A stretch of 64,000 nt of DNA from positions 12,118,501-12,182,500 of the forward strand of contig NZ_JACHMB010000001.1 of NCBI RefSeq assembly GCF_014204795.1, given 5' to 3'. The translations under genes were made by a program, and so were the position numbers. Shown piece after piece: positions 1 to 7,750 of this stretch (its first letter is position 1; the number at the start of each line of letters is the position of its first letter). The stretch is from Nonomuraea jabiensis (GTDB lineage: Bacteria > Actinomycetota > Actinomycetes > Streptosporangiales > Streptosporangiaceae). The notes below the pieces were generated by a model. The model worked only from the letters and a program-made list of their open reading frames with translations, ran no database searches and had not been told where the DNA came from.

Positions 1-477
1 GCGCTGGCCGTCGCGGCGGCCCGCGCGTCGACCCATCCGGGTTTCAGCCTCGACGACCTGGCCGCGGAACTGCACGGTGCGGGCAACCGGCTGGACGCGC
101 TCGCCGACGAGGATCCGTTCGCCGACGTCCGGACTGTTCTGTCGTGGTCCTACCGCACCCTCGGAGCCGAGGCCGCCCGCGCGTTCCGGCTGCTGGGGCT
201 GCACCCGGGACACCACATCGGCGTCGCGGCGGCCGCCGATCTGTGCGGCCTGCCGGTACGCCGGACGCGCGCGCTGCTGGCGGAGCTGCACCGCGTGCAC
301 CTGATCGCCGAACCCACTCCCGGCCGGTACGCGCAGCACGACCTCGTCCGCGCCTACGCCGCCGAGCTGGCCGAGACCCACGAGTCGCCCGCGGAACGCC
401 ATGAGGCCGAATGCCGGCTGTTCGACCACTATGTCCGCACCGCCGCGAGCACCGGACGCTTCTCACACTGCGGATAA
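1..477 (+). pseudogene. 3' remnant of an AfsR/SARP-like STAND regulator, cut by the window edge
   Basis: The reading frame is open from base 1 and stops at 475-477. The encoded 158 residues match the stretch that follows the NB-ARC ATPase in AfsR-like regulators: a winged-helix region (SFADVRTVLSWSY-like, LLGLHPG) and the family-typical GRYAQHDLVRAYAAELA. In intact relatives this is followed by a long TPR domain. Here the frame ends right after HYVRTAASTGRF, with a short unrelated tail (SHCG). The TPR part is therefore missing, and I infer a truncated gene. What lies upstream of the window cannot be seen, so the N-terminal DNA-binding and ATPase domains may or may not be intact. The MurR-type gene begins only 38 bases later. 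Confidence 0.6.
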
Positions 478-515
478 TTCTGCTTTATCGGCCCGTGCCA
501 TCGAGAGGAGCCGGC

Positions 516-1436
516 ATGTCATCCAGTCCGCCGCGCGGCGACGTCATCCAGCGGATGCGCGAGTTGCTGCCCACGATGCCGGAGGCCCAGCGATCGCTGG
601 CCGAGCTGGTGCTGGACGATCCGGCGGCCGCGGCGCGGATGACCATCGTGGAGCTGGCCGAGCAGTGCGGGGTGTCCACGGGCACGATCACCCGCTTGTG
701 CCGGGCGCTGGACCTGGACGGCTATTCGGCGTTGCGGATCGCGCTGGCCTCCGACAGCGGGCGGGCCGATGTCCGGGGCACCTGGGCCGCTCACATCGGT
801 ACGGATCTGACCAAGGGCGACGACATCCGCCATGTCGCCAACGTCATCTCGGCCAACATCGGACACGTCGTCGCCGAGGCGCTCGCCCGCCTCGACCTGG
901 ACCTCGTCGAGCGGGCGGCCGGCCTGCTGGCCGCCACCCGCCGCGCGGTGATCTACGGGATCGGCGGCAGCGGGGCGACGGCCATGGAGTTCCAGCAACG
1001 GCTGTACCAGATCCGCGTGCCCGCGTGGACCTACACGGACGTGCACGTCGCGCTGACCGGCGCCGCGTTGATGGGACGCGGTGACGCCGTGGTCGCCATC
1101 TCGCACACCGGACGGACGCAGGAGGTGTGCGACCTGGTCACGGAGGCCCGCTCGCGGGGCGCGACGACGATCGCCATCACCAACGACCTCACCTCCCCGC
1201 TCGCCGGCCGGGCCGACCTGGTGCTCGCGACCGGGGTGCGCGAGCTGGGCTTCAGCACCGAGACGATCCTGGCCCGGCACGCCCAGCTGGCGGTGCTGGA
1301 CGTGCTGTACATCGCCATCGCGCAGCGCACGTACGAGCAGACCAGGGAGGCGATAGCCGTCACGACGAAAGCGGTGAGCTCGCACCAGCTCGGCGGGGCG
1401 GGCGACACCGCTTCCGGGCCGCGCAGAGACCTCTAG
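516..1436 (+). CDS. MurR/RpiR family transcriptional regulator with SIS domain
   Basis: A 306-residue protein. Residues about 10-85 form the N-terminal HTH_6 domain (IQRMRELLPTMPEAQRSLAE, then a helix-turn-helix around CGVSTGTITRLCRAL). Residues about 125-275 are a sugar-isomerase (SIS) domain with the phosphosugar-binding signature YGIGGSGATAMEF and AISHTGRTQEV. The family usually represses or activates sugar or amino-sugar catabolism in response to a phosphosugar. The ATG at 516 was chosen over upstream starts because GAGAGGAG lies just before it and the family homology begins at once. No sugar gene is adjacent, because the next gene is a decayed Hint ORF on the other strand, so its target is not evident. 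Confidence 0.9.
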   Translation: MSSSPPRGDVIQRMRELLPTMPEAQRSLAELVLDDPAAAARMTIVELAEQCGVSTGTITRLCRALDLDGYSALRIALASDSGRADVRGTWAAHIGTDLTKGDDIRHVANVISANIGHVVAEALARLDLDLVERAAGLLAATRRAVIYGIGGSGATAMEFQQRLYQIRVPAWTYTDVHVALTGAALMGRGDAVVAISHTGRTQEVCDLVTEARSRGATTIAITNDLTSPLAGRADLVLATGVRELGFSTETILARHAQLAVLDVLYIAIAQRTYEQTREAIAVTTKAVSSHQLGGAGDTASGPRRDL

Positions 1437-1439
1437 CGG

Positions 1440-1900
1440 CGGGAGCCCCCGCCGGCGTCCGCAGCAGCATGCCCGCCCGCAGCTCGTCGGCGCGCACCCG
1501 CTCCCCGCGCTCCGCCACCCACAGCGGGTGGTTGTCCGTGGCGACCAGCACGCCGCCGGCCACGCTGATCCTGACCAGGGTTTTGGCCCCGGCGCTGGCG
1601 AGCGTGCCCACGACCGGCTGCGGGCCGCTCTCCCCCGTCTCGGGGTCGGTGGCCAGGACGCGGTCGCCGACCTTGACGTCCTCGATGGGCTTGTCCGTGC
1701 CGTCGGCCATGCGGACCCTGGTGCCGGGCAGGAAGCTGCTCCGTGCGGCAGTCAGTGCCGACGCTCTCCAGAACGTCGTCGCCGTACCTGCCGAACCGGA
1801 CGAACTGGGTGCCGCCGAAGACGCGACACCGACACCTTGGTGCGGTCGGTGCCGTAAGAGCGTCACCGTGGCCCGTGTGGCGACACCTGGGCGACGGCGA
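1440..1900 (-). pseudogene. Decayed Hint (Hedgehog/intein-fold) domain gene, RHS/polymorphic-toxin type
   Basis: On the minus strand the segment SSFLPGTRVRMADG, then KPIEDVKVGDRVLATDP, then TDNHPLWVAERGE, and lastly LRAGMLL, is a typical Hint domain of secreted RHS-like or polymorphic toxin proteins. The upstream part (FGGTQFVRFGRYGDDVLESV, then GTDC) continues in a different frame, and a further piece (GTDRTKVSVS) in a third. At least two frameshifts (near 1735-1750 and 1825-1840) therefore separate the pieces. The domain ends abruptly next to the stop codon of the regulator at 1436. It lacks the toxin or partner domain that normally follows or precedes it. This is a dead remnant. The remaining 1900-2058 shows no recognisable coding signal. 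Confidence 0.65.
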
Positions 1901-2058
1901 GCGTGGCGGGGGCCGTGACGGTACGGGCGGGTTTCGGGGGTGTCTCCGCCCTGGCGGGGCTGGTGGCGCCGGGAATGAGCCCGGCGAGGAATTCCAGTGC
2001 GGCTTCCCCGGGCAGGTGGGCTTGACTCTGACACCGTGTCAGGCGGCACGGTGCGGTC

Positions 2059-3018
2059 ATGTCTGTCATTTATGTCGGCTCCGGGCCGTACTGCTACGCC
2101 AACTCCCTCGCCATGCTCCTCGGTGACGAGGCGCCGCCGCCGGCCGTGATCGAGGTCCTGACGGGCTCCCCCTACGGCATGGAGCTGATCGGCGGGCGCC
2201 TTCCGCTGTTCGACCCGTTCGGCTGGGATCCCGGGATCGGGCTCGACGCCGCGATCGGCCTGCTCGGCTGGGAGTGCGAGAGCGTGGACGGGGGGACGGC
2301 CGCGGCGGCGCTCGACCGCCTGCGCCGGGCCTGCCAGGACGGTCCGGTGCTGGCCGGGCCGCTCGAGCTCGGTCTGCTGCCCTACCAGCCCGGGTCCGGC
2401 AAGGCGATCGGCGCCGACCACTACGTGGTGGTGCTGGAGGTGGACGACGGCACCGTGCTCGTACACGACCCAGAGGGCTACCCGTACGCCACGCTGCCCG
2501 TCGACGCCTTCGCCGAGGCGTGGCGCGGAGAGCTGATCTCCTACCTGCGGCGGCCGTTCCGGATGCGGTACGGGTTCACGCGGCGGGAGCCGGTCACTCC
2601 GGAGGAGGCGCTGCGCCGCTCGCTGCCCGCCGGGCTGGCCTGGCTGGCCGGCCGGACGGACGTGGAGGTCCCGCCCGGGACGCTGGGGCAGGGGGAGGCC
2701 GCCGAGCGCACCGCCCGGCTGGTCGAGGAAGGGCTGGATCCCGAGGTCAGGATGTTGTGGCAGGAGTTCGCGGTACGGGTGGGCGCCCGCCGCCTCAACG
2801 ACCTGGCCGCCTGCCTGTCGTCCCTCGGCCTCGACGCGGGCGCGGCCGTCGCCGTGGAGCAGGCCCGCATCGTCGGAGGGTTGCAGGGGCCGCTCGTGTC
2901 GGGCGACGACGTGGCGCTCGCGGCCGGCCTGCGCCGGCTGGCTCCGACGTACGAACGGCTGCGCGCCGCCCTGATCGCCGGCGAGGGGGCGTTCCCGGGA
3001 TCTGGAACGCCCTCGTGA
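2059..3018 (+). CDS. Papain-fold (BtrH-N / C39-like) protein
   Basis: A 319-residue protein without signal peptide. The N-terminal 160 residues carry a cysteine-histidine-aspartate set in the order and setting of C39-like or BtrH N-terminal domains: GPYCYANSLAMLLG (C12), GADHYVVVLE (H121) and VLVHDPEGYPY (D137). In these families the cysteine either cleaves peptides or carries an acyl group (BtrH transfers an acyl chain in butirosin synthesis). The C-terminal half (about 180-319) is alanine/leucine-rich and helical, with no motif I recognise. No ABC exporter, peptide precursor or antibiotic gene is adjacent, so the substrate is unknown. The upstream Shine-Dalgarno is weak (AGGCGG). It is probably a cytoplasmic enzyme. 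The exact reaction is unresolved. Confidence 0.7.
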   Translation: MSVIYVGSGPYCYANSLAMLLGDEAPPPAVIEVLTGSPYGMELIGGRLPLFDPFGWDPGIGLDAAIGLLGWECESVDGGTAAAALDRLRRACQDGPVLAGPLELGLLPYQPGSGKAIGADHYVVVLEVDDGTVLVHDPEGYPYATLPVDAFAEAWRGELISYLRRPFRMRYGFTRREPVTPEEALRRSLPAGLAWLAGRTDVEVPPGTLGQGEAAERTARLVEEGLDPEVRMLWQEFAVRVGARRLNDLAACLSSLGLDAGAAVAVEQARIVGGLQGPLVSGDDVALAAGLRRLAPTYERLRAALIAGEGAFPGSGTPS

Positions 3019-3240
3019 AGGGTTGACCGCGCTCCTACTGCTGCGGTGTCGTCGGCTCCCTTGGTCGCGTGCTGCCCTCACCAGTCCGACAAGAACCGCC
3101 TCACATTCCGGGGGGTTGTGCTGTCGGGATCAGTGAGACACCGTCCGGCAGGCGGACAGCGGCCACCGGCGGATCGCCTCCGCGGGCCGTCTCGTGGTCC
3201 CCACCAGGTCCTCGCTCAGATGGAGAAGGGAAACCTCGCC

Positions 3241-4437
3241 ATGTCCACACCCGAACACCCCAGCACCCTCAACAAGGTCGTCGTCATCGGCGGCGGTTAC
3301 GCCGGGACGCTGGCGGCCAACCATCTGCGGATGCGCGCCGACGTCGGCATCACCGTGGTCAATCCCCGCCCGGAGTTCGTGGAACGAGTCCGGCTGCACC
3401 AGTTCGTGGCCGGCACCAGGGAGGCCACGGTGGACTTCGGCACGCTGCTCGGCGAGGGCATCCGGCTGGTCGTCGACAGCGCCACGCACATCGACACCAC
3501 CACCCGTACGGTGCGGCTGGCGTCGGGCCGGGCGCTGGACTACGACTACGTCATCTACGCCGTCGGCAGCACCGGGGCGATACCGTCCTCGGTGCCCGGG
3601 GCGGCCGAGTTCGCGTTCGACCTCGCCGAGTTCGAGCCCGCGCAGCGGCTGCGTGCCAGGCTGGCGGAGCTGCCCCTCGATGCTCCGGTCACCGTGGTCG
3701 GCGGCGGGTTGACCGGCATCGAGACGGCCGCCGAGCTGGCCGAGCGAGGGCGCGCGGTCACGCTGGTGTGCGGCCGGGCCCTGGCGCCGTCGTTCGGCGC
3801 GCCCGCGCGCCGGGCCATGTCCACGTGGCTGTCCCGGCACCGGGTCGAGGTGGTGGAGGACGACATGGTGCGCGAGGTCCGGCCGGACGCGGTCGTCCTC
3901 GCCGGCGGTGGGGTACGCGCGAGCGCGCTGACCATCTGGGCGGGCGGTTTCGGCGTGCCGCGGTTGGCGGCCGCGAGCGGGCTGCGTACCGACGAGCTCG
4001 GCCGGCTGCTCACCGACGAGACGCTGACCAGCGTCGATGACGACCGCATCGTGGCGACCGGCGACGCCGCCGCGCCGTCCGGCCGGCCGCTGCGGATGAG
4101 CTGCTACGCCGCCGGCCCGCTCGGGGCGCAGGCCGCCGACACCGTGCTGAGCCGCATCGCCGGGACCGAACCGGCGGTGATCAGCCTGGCCTTCTCGGGG
4201 GCGTGTGTCAGCCTCGGCCGGCGCACCGGCATCCGGCAGCTCGCCCGCAAGGACGACACCGCCGTGAACCTCTACGTCGGCGGCCGCATGGGCGCGGCGA
4301 TCAAGGAGGTGACCTGCAACTTCGCGGTGAAGAGGATCCGCCGGGAGGCCCGGAGGCCGGGTTCCCTCATCTGGGTGAAGGGCGGCCCGCGTCCCGAGCA
4401 GCCGGCCCCCGGTCCGCGAGGGGTCACGACCCCGTGA
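3241..4437 (+). CDS. FAD-dependent NAD(P)H oxidoreductase (NDH-2-like)
   Basis: A 398-residue flavoprotein of the pyridine nucleotide-disulphide oxidoreductase fold. The first Rossmann motif is VVVIGGGYAGTLAANHL near the N-terminus (FAD binding). A second, TVVGGGLTGIETAAELAE, lies near residue 155 (NAD(P)H binding), followed by TGDAA (FAD ribityl contact). There is no redox-active CxxxxC pair, which fits type II NADH dehydrogenases and related quinone reductases. The ATG at 3241 follows GGAGAAGGG, so the longer upstream frame is not needed. No transmembrane helix is evident, so membrane association would be peripheral. A very strong hairpin starts at the stop codon, so the gene is probably transcribed alone. 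Confidence 0.88.
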   Translation: MSTPEHPSTLNKVVVIGGGYAGTLAANHLRMRADVGITVVNPRPEFVERVRLHQFVAGTREATVDFGTLLGEGIRLVVDSATHIDTTTRTVRLASGRALDYDYVIYAVGSTGAIPSSVPGAAEFAFDLAEFEPAQRLRARLAELPLDAPVTVVGGGLTGIETAAELAERGRAVTLVCGRALAPSFGAPARRAMSTWLSRHRVEVVEDDMVREVRPDAVVLAGGGVRASALTIWAGGFGVPRLAAASGLRTDELGRLLTDETLTSVDDDRIVATGDAAAPSGRPLRMSCYAAGPLGAQAADTVLSRIAGTEPAVISLAFSGACVSLGRRTGIRQLARKDDTAVNLYVGGRMGAAIKEVTCNFAVKRIRREARRPGSLIWVKGGPRPEQPAPGPRGVTTP

Positions 4438-4481
4438 GCCCCGGCGAGCGGCCGGATCGCGTCCGGCCGCTCGCCGGGGCT
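4437..4481 (+). terminator. Strong intrinsic-type hairpin after the flavoprotein gene
   Basis: A perfect 20-bp stem: the left arm 4437-4456 begins AGCCCCGGCGAG, the loop is TCGCG (4457-4461), and the right arm 4462-4481 is the exact complement. The left arm overlaps the last base of the TGA stop. There is no U-tract, as is usual for actinomycete terminators. The remaining 4482-4601 contains only two imperfect copies of a CCGG(T/G)TCGTGTCCGG motif and no gene. Confidence 0.85.
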
Positions 4482-4601
4482 CAGAGCCGGTTCGTGTCCG
4501 GCTGCTCGCGGGAACTCAGCAGCCGGGTCGTGTCCGGTGCCGGTCGCCCGCCGGCTCCTGCCGATCGTGCGGGCGGGGGCGGGTCGGCGCCGGGCGCGGC
4601 C

Positions 4602-5567
4602 TTATGGGGCTGGGCGGCCCAGCAGGTGGTCCGCCCGTTCCGTACGCAGGTGAAGCGCCGTTCGGCCCTTACGCTGCGTCGACACGAGACCCGCCCCGCG
4701 CAGCGCGCCCAGATGCTGCGAGACCGCGCTCGGGGTGATGCCCAGGCGGGCGGCCAGGGCCGCGGTCGTCCGGGGTTCGGCCAAGGCGGCGAGCAGCGCC
4801 GTCCTCGTGTGCCCCAGCACCGGGGCCAGGCCCGCCAGTGCCGGCGGGGGCTGCTCCCAGAGCAGGCCGACGCCCACCGCCGGGTAGCGGATCGACGCGG
4901 CGGCGACGGGGGACTTGTCGACGCCCACGTTCGGCCAGTTGAAGATGCTGGGCAGCAGGACCAGGCCCTGCCCGCCGGTGTCCACCGTGTAGACGGCATG
5001 CGAGGTGCGCCGGCCGTGCACCACCAGCTGGCCGCCGTCCCAGGCGATGTCCCGGTGCAACTCGGCGAACAGCGCCTGCACCCCGCCGTCCACCAGGGTG
5101 AGCGCCCGCTTGGCGACGTCGGCGTCCAGCACCGCCTGCATCCGGCCCCACTGCGGCGCGATCAGCAGCTCGTGGCAGCGGTGGAGCGCCTGCGCCAGCC
5201 GCGGCAGCACCGATGCCGGCTCGGGGACCTCCTCGGCCGGCACGCCGGCAACCGCTCCGTACTCGCGCCGGAAGAAGTGCTCCTCCGTGGCCCGCAGCAG
5301 CTCCAGCTCCATGGCCAGGGAAGGCAGCCGCTCCTGCGGCACCGGGAACAGGAACGACGGCATGGGTCCCGCGACGAGCGCCCGCAGCAGCGGCAGCTCG
5401 CGCTCGTCCGCGATCAGCGGGCGTGCCCCGCGCACCCAGGGCCGGTGCACCGCGTGCCCGCCCGTGCCCAGCAGGATTCGGAGCGCGAGCACCGTCTCTC
5501 CCAGCGGTGAGACGGCGAAGCGCACTCTGGCCACCGACGCCGCGGTGAACCTGATCTCGACCGCCAT
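4602..5567 (-). CDS. ArsR-type HTH regulator with DUF5937-like N-terminal domain
   Basis: A 321-residue protein. The first 230 residues form the actinobacterial domain seen in front of ArsR helix-turn-helix units (EIRFTAASVARVRFAVSPLGE at the start, VLLPSIFNWPNVGV in the middle). Residues about 245-315 are the winged helix: LGHTRTALLAALAEPRTTAA, TPSAVSQHLGALRGAGLV, then the beta-wing RKGRTALHLRT. No cysteine or histidine metal site is visible, so it is probably not a metal sensor. It is divergent from the hydrolase gene at 5638, and a 17-bp inverted repeat lies between them. It most likely represses itself and that hydrolase. Confidence 0.85.
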   Translation of the reverse strand: MAVEIRFTAASVARVRFAVSPLGETVLALRILLGTGGHAVHRPWVRGARPLIADERELPLLRALVAGPMPSFLFPVPQERLPSLAMELELLRATEEHFFRREYGAVAGVPAEEVPEPASVLPRLAQALHRCHELLIAPQWGRMQAVLDADVAKRALTLVDGGVQALFAELHRDIAWDGGQLVVHGRRTSHAVYTVDTGGQGLVLLPSIFNWPNVGVDKSPVAAASIRYPAVGVGLLWEQPPPALAGLAPVLGHTRTALLAALAEPRTTAALAARLGITPSAVSQHLGALRGAGLVSTQRKGRTALHLRTERADHLLGRPAP

Positions 5568-5590
5568 CCGTCCCGCCCATCATGTAGCCG

Positions 5591-5607
5591 TGGCTAAACG
5601 ATAGCCA
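5591..5607. promoter_or_regulatory. Inverted repeat in the divergent regulator/hydrolase promoter
   Basis: TGGCTA-AACGA-TAGCCA, six-base arms with a five-base spacer, sits in the 70-bp gap between the ArsR-type gene (start 5567, minus) and the hydrolase (start 5638, plus). Its place and symmetry suit the operator of the adjacent winged-helix regulator. Binding is inferred only. Confidence 0.5.
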
Positions 5608-5637
5608 TCACCGCCGCCGCCCCCCAGGCTGCGGGGC

Positions 5638-6474
5638 ATGGAATTCCTCACCTCGTACGACGGCACCAGGCTGAGCTACCACGTGTCCGGGGACGGCGCG
5701 CCGGTGGTCTGCCTGCCCGGCGGGCCGACGGCCGCCGCCTACCTCGGGGACCTCGGCGGCCTGTCCGCGCACCGGCAGTTGATCATGCTGGACCCGCGCG
5801 GCACCGGCCGGTCCGCCAAACCCGGGGACGCCGCGTCGTACCGCTGTGATCGGCTCGTCGCCGACGTGGAGGCCCTGCGCGTACACCTGGGGCTGGACCG
5901 GATGGACCTGCTCGCGCACTGCGCCGGCGCGAACCTGGCCGCGCAGTATGCGACCCGCCATCCGCGGCGGGTCGGCAGACTCGCGCTGATCACACCGAGC
6001 GTCCGGGCCGTCGGCATCGCGATCTCAGGTGACCTCCGGCGCGAGACGGCTCGGCTGCGCCGGGACGAGCCGTGGTTCCCGGAGGCGTACGCGGCCCTCG
6101 AAGCGATCGTGGCGGGCCAGGCCACGAACGCCGACTGGCAGGCCATCGCGCCGTTCTCCTATGGCCGGTGGGACGAGGTGGCGCGGGCCCATCACGCGGC
6201 GGACGCGGAGCGGCAGGACCCGGAGGTCATGACGGCCTTCGGCGCCCAGGGCGCCTTCGACCCGGACGCCACGCGCGCCGCGCTCGCCCGGTTCGCGGCG
6301 CCCGTGCTGCTGCTCGCCGGGGAGGTGGATCCGGCAGCGCCTCCTGCGGCCATGGCCGAGTTCGCCGGGCTGTTCCCGGACGCCGCACTCGTCGTCCAGC
6401 CTGGAGCCGGGCACTTCCCATGGCTCGACGACGCCGGCCGGTTCAGGTCCACCGTCGCGGCGTTCCTGGAGTAG
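5638..6474 (+). CDS. Alpha/beta hydrolase with cysteine at the nucleophile elbow
   Basis: A 278-residue alpha/beta hydrolase resembling proline iminopeptidase-like enzymes: oxyanion region CLPGGPTAAA, strand motif MLDPRGTGRS, and catalytic-acid and histidine regions AGEVDPAAPPA and PGAGHFPWLDD. The nucleophile elbow reads LLAHCAGANLA, so position 95 is Cys where most relatives have Ser (GxSxG becomes AHCAG). Cysteine nucleophiles are known in this fold (dienelactone hydrolases), so the enzyme may still be active but with altered chemistry. There is no signal peptide, so it is cytoplasmic. The gene is divergent from the ArsR-type regulator, which probably controls it. The substrate is unknown. 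Confidence 0.85.
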   Translation: MEFLTSYDGTRLSYHVSGDGAPVVCLPGGPTAAAYLGDLGGLSAHRQLIMLDPRGTGRSAKPGDAASYRCDRLVADVEALRVHLGLDRMDLLAHCAGANLAAQYATRHPRRVGRLALITPSVRAVGIAISGDLRRETARLRRDEPWFPEAYAALEAIVAGQATNADWQAIAPFSYGRWDEVARAHHAADAERQDPEVMTAFGAQGAFDPDATRAALARFAAPVLLLAGEVDPAAPPAAMAEFAGLFPDAALVVQPGAGHFPWLDDAGRFRSTVAAFLE

Positions 6475-6496
6475 GTGACGACCGACCCGGCTGGCG

Positions 6497-7633
6497 TCAG
6501 GGGCCGGCCGGGACGAGGGCGGTTGCCGTACCGTTCAAGGTGAGCCTGAGGATCGGTGCGATGGTGCCGCCGAAGCCGGCTCGCGCCTGCGCGGCCTGCG
6601 CGGATCGGAGATCCACGCCCGGGACCGATCGGTAGTTGGCGAAGCTGACCACGTGGAGGTCCGGCAGCACCAGCCAGGCGTAGGCCTGGTCCGGTTCGGC
6701 GCGGGGGTTCCGGAGGACGAGCCCGGACCCGTTGAGCGGCTCGTACGGTCCCGTCAGGCTGGGGGCGGCGAAGCCGTAGAGCCCGGTGGGCGCCGAGCCC
6801 TCCGGGTGGAAGCTGTGGCGCTGGGTGGAGAAGAAGAGGTAGTACCACGACTCGTGGACGATGATGTGCGGCCGTTCCAGCTCGTGGTTGATGCCCTCGG
6901 CCACGACCAGGGGCGGCAGCAGGGACCAGGCGCCGTCCCGGGCCTCGGCCAGGGCGATCGCGCCGCCGAACCGGTCGGCTGCTGCGACGGACGCGGCGAT
7001 GAGCAGGTATTCGCGCCCGTCCGCCGGATCGCGGAACCAGCCGGGATCGCGAAATGCCCGGATACGTCCCGGCGCCCCGGTGATCTCCTCGGCCGGCAGG
7101 TACATGCGGCCGTCCGAGCGCAGGAGCTCACGGTGCTCGGCGCCGGGGTCCAGCAGGATGCGCCGGCCGTCGGCGACCAGGGCGGGGCGGGCCTCGACGA
7201 CGCGCTGCCGGAACGTCGGGGGCGTCTCTCCTCGCCGTCCGGCGGCCGTGTAGAACACCGACACGGTGTCGTCGGGGCGGCGGATCGCCGATCCCGACCA
7301 TTCGCGGCTGCCCGGCGAGGCGCCGTCGGCGAACGCGTGCCCCAGGTCCGTCCACCTGTCGCCGTCCTTGGCGAGCAGCCGGATGCGGGCCCGGTCGTGG
7401 CGCTCCTCGGGGTGGCCGAGGATCGGCGCCGACAGCGCCATCCACAGCTCCTGTCCGCTGATCACGCAGGTCGAGCCGTCCTCCTCCTGGACGGGCCACA
7501 GGTCCCACAGGTCGTGGTCGGGCAGGATCCGGGGCATGGCCGCGGGGTCGATGACGGGTGCCGTGGTCGCGGCGGCGTCGGCGAGCAGCTCCAGGTGGTT
7601 CCGCGTCCAGCGCGCCGGTCGGCCGGCGCTCAT
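6497..7633 (-). CDS. GH68 family fructan/sucrose-active glycosidase, no signal peptide
   Basis: A 378-residue five-bladed beta-propeller protein of glycoside hydrolase family 68 (levansucrase/inulosucrase/beta-fructofuranosidase). All hallmark sites are present: nucleophile D44 in DLWDLWPVQ, the EWSGSA motif (111-116), transition-state stabiliser D196 in FRDPGW, and the acid/base pair E251/E253 in NHELERPH. The ATG at 7633 follows GGTGGGGAG, while an upstream in-frame GTG at 7645 would place that site inside the gene. No signal peptide is visible, which is unusual because most GH68 enzymes are secreted. It is the last gene of the operon that begins with the sugar-binding protein, so it probably splits an imported fructosyl sugar inside the cell. 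Which sugar is not decided by sequence. Confidence 0.85.
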   Translation of the reverse strand: MSAGRPARWTRNHLELLADAAATTAPVIDPAAMPRILPDHDLWDLWPVQEEDGSTCVISGQELWMALSAPILGHPEERHDRARIRLLAKDGDRWTDLGHAFADGASPGSREWSGSAIRRPDDTVSVFYTAAGRRGETPPTFRQRVVEARPALVADGRRILLDPGAEHRELLRSDGRMYLPAEEITGAPGRIRAFRDPGWFRDPADGREYLLIAASVAAADRFGGAIALAEARDGAWSLLPPLVVAEGINHELERPHIIVHESWYYLFFSTQRHSFHPEGSAPTGLYGFAAPSLTGPYEPLNGSGLVLRNPRAEPDQAYAWLVLPDLHVVSFANYRSVPGVDLRSAQAAQARAGFGGTIAPILRLTLNGTATALVPAGP

Positions 7634-7707
7634 GCGGCTCCCCACCCACGGCGCGGGCCGGGATCCGCCGGATCCGGCGCGGCGTTCAGTCGCCCTGGTG
7701 TGGGCAT
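7630..7707 (-). CDS. Small ORF coupled to the GH68 gene
   Basis: A 25-residue reading frame (starts MPTPGRLNAAPDPADPG). It has a good Shine-Dalgarno (GGAAGG, eight bases before the ATG), and its TGA overlaps the GH68 start as ATGA. It lies in the 117-bp gap between the permease and GH68 genes. The product is proline/alanine-rich with no known domain. It may be a real small protein, or merely a device that feeds ribosomes into the GH68 start. The coupling and the ribosome site are what support it, since no family resemblance is seen. Confidence 0.4.
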   Translation of the reverse strand: MPTPGRLNAAPDPADPGPRRGWGAA

Positions 7708-7750
7708 GCGTACAACCTTCCTTTCAGCGGTGGTGTCGCGCTCATGGCCG

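Noticed and set aside
4481..4999. 172-codon minus ORF overlapping the ArsR-type gene
   Set aside because: It is a second frame of the regulator's C-terminal half with Trp/Ser/Arg-rich nonsense sequence.
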